Source of the DNA: a candidate division TA06 bacterium
Lineage (GTDB): Bacteria > Ratteibacteria > UBA8468 > MWAK01
NCBI GenBank assembly: GCA_022704925.1
Contig: JAKJFK010000021.1
Location: forward strand, 1 to 14,279
Reading direction: 5' to 3'
Length of the DNA stretch: 14,279 nucleotides
A model generated the notes under the pieces. The model saw nothing but the letters and a program-made list of their open reading frames with translations. It did no database searches and was not told where the DNA came from. Below, in pieces: positions 13,662-14,279 of the stretch (position 1 is its first letter; each line of letters starts with the position of its first letter). Made by a program: the position numbers and the translations under genes.

Positions 13662-13691
13662 ATTATATAACCAAAGGCCCGTTGCGGTCAA
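13662..13691 (-). promoter_or_regulatory. Sigma70-type promoter for rplY-pth-hppA-malic enzyme
   Basis: On the minus strand, TTGACC (13691-13686, five of six matches) is followed after 18 bases by a perfect TATAAT (13667-13662). The -35 hexamer overlaps the TGA stop of def. Transcription would start near 13655, leaving a leader of about 100 bases before the L25 start. Confidence 0.65.
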
Positions 13692-14203
13692 AGTCGGCGG
13701 GCCCGGTCCCGCTCCTTCTCCCGGTATTCGCGCAGGAAACTGCGCCGGGTGACGAGGGGAAGGTGCTGGGGGTAAAGCACGCCCGTGAGATGATCGGTTT
13801 CATGCTGAATGATGCGGGCCATCAAACCCCGGGCCTCGATTTCCATCGGCTGGCCGTCCAGATCCAGGAAGGCGGCGCAGATTCTTTCGTGGCGGCGCAC
13901 GGTGGCCGACATGCCGGGCAGCGAAAGGCAGCCTTCCTCGCCGATCATCTCTCCCTCGGCCTGCCTGATCCGGGGATTGATGAGGACCAGGGGGGTTTCC
14001 AGTAGTCCCTCCAGGGCGTCAATCACCACGATGCTCTTGAGACATCCCACCTGGTTGCCGGCCAGTCCGACGCCCCGGGAGGCCCGCATGATGCGGAGCA
14101 TCTCCTGGCTCAGAGCCCGGATGGAGCCGTCGATGTTTTTTATCTCGAGGGCCTTCTGTTTCAGGATGCGGTCCGGGTAATAGCGCAGGCGGAGTTTTTC
14201 CAT
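13688..14203 (-). CDS. def: Peptide deformylase
   Basis: This 171-residue Fe2+/Zn2+ enzyme removes the N-formyl group from new proteins. The three motifs are present: G-V-G-L-A-G-N-Q-V-G (44-53, where most family members have G-L-A-A-P-Q-V-G), E-G-C-L-S-L-P (90-96, with metal ligand C92) and Q-H-E-T-D-H-L (133-139, with H134 and H138 as ligands and E135 catalytic). The A-P to G-N change in motif I lies beside the substrate pocket and may alter inhibitor or substrate fit. The C-terminus is basic. A Shine-Dalgarno site is not obvious before ATG 14203. The upstream partial gene ends 22 bases earlier, suggesting co-transcription; no fmt (methionyl-tRNA formyltransferase) gene follows, unlike the common def-fmt order. 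Confidence 0.94.
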   Translation of the reverse strand: MEKLRLRYYPDRILKQKALEIKNIDGSIRALSQEMLRIMRASRGVGLAGNQVGCLKSIVVIDALEGLLETPLVLINPRIRQAEGEMIGEEGCLSLPGMSATVRRHERICAAFLDLDGQPMEIEARGLMARIIQHETDHLTGVLYPQHLPLVTRRSFLREYREKERDRARRL

Positions 14204-14225
14204 GGGTGGCCGGAGCGGTTTTTTC

Positions 14226-14279
14226 TTAAAAGGCGGTTTCCAGGCGGTGCAGGAGCTCGTGGTTGACCGCTTCCCGGGC
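14226..14279 (-). CDS. C-terminal end of an unidentified protein
   Basis: The last 17 codons and a TAA stop are seen, reading A-R-E-A-V-N-H-E-L-L-H-R-L-E-T-A-F, with helix-like composition. It ends 22 bases before def on the same strand, the spacing of an operon neighbour. The fragment is too short to identify. It is called mainly from spacing and codon use, so it could be chance. Confidence 0.35.
   Translation of the reverse strand, partial: AREAVNHELLHRLETAF

Overview
The window looks like a piece of a chromosome from a GC-rich, probably uncultured, Gram-negative-type bacterium. Three things point to the PVC/Omnitrophota/Lentisphaerota kind of lineage: paired type IV pilin-like proteins with a [10 protein letters not shown] start and a C-terminal R-C-x-W-H...L-N-(L/I) region, a UroD-like protein beginning M-T-P-R-E-x-F, and a membrane pyrophosphatase beside a malic enzyme. 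This placement is inferred from family memory only. No tRNA, rRNA, CRISPR array, transposase or phage gene was seen, and no gene-free stretch exceeds about 160 bases.

Region 1 (1-742). The 5' part of a uroporphyrinogen-decarboxylase/MtaA-like gene runs leftwards off the edge. It diverges from the rightward block across a 160-base AT-rich interval that carries a promoter for each side and a perfect 17-base inverted repeat in the UroD leader.

Region 2 (743-9002, all + strand). The order is: a divergent DXS-like thiamine-diphosphate enzyme; a two-cluster ferredoxin; two related two-helix membrane proteins; a membrane-anchored HEAT-repeat protein plus pilin; a second HEAT-repeat protein plus pilin; a secreted beta-rich protein; and a membrane GT2 glycosyltransferase. 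The HEAT-pilin pair is a tandem duplication. The second pair is translationally coupled by an ATGA overlap, and its pilin carries a perfect EF-hand-type calcium loop absent from its sister. This is the accessory part of the window and the best candidate for an undescribed system, possibly a surface appendage or secreted-polysaccharide apparatus. The DXS-like enzyme has lost both arginines that bind substrate phosphate in true DXS, although its thiamine-diphosphate residues are mostly intact.

Region 3 (9080-14279, all - strand). This is a housekeeping block read leftwards: the tail of an unidentified gene, peptide deformylase (def), then a strong sigma70-type promoter, ribosomal protein L25 (rplY), peptidyl-tRNA hydrolase (pth), membrane pyrophosphatase (hppA) and malic enzyme. 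Overlapping or abutting ends indicate co-transcription of pth, hppA and the malic enzyme. The hppA reading frame is broken near the end of its first quarter, and a short conserved stretch seems to be missing there, so it is either a real mutation or an assembly error.
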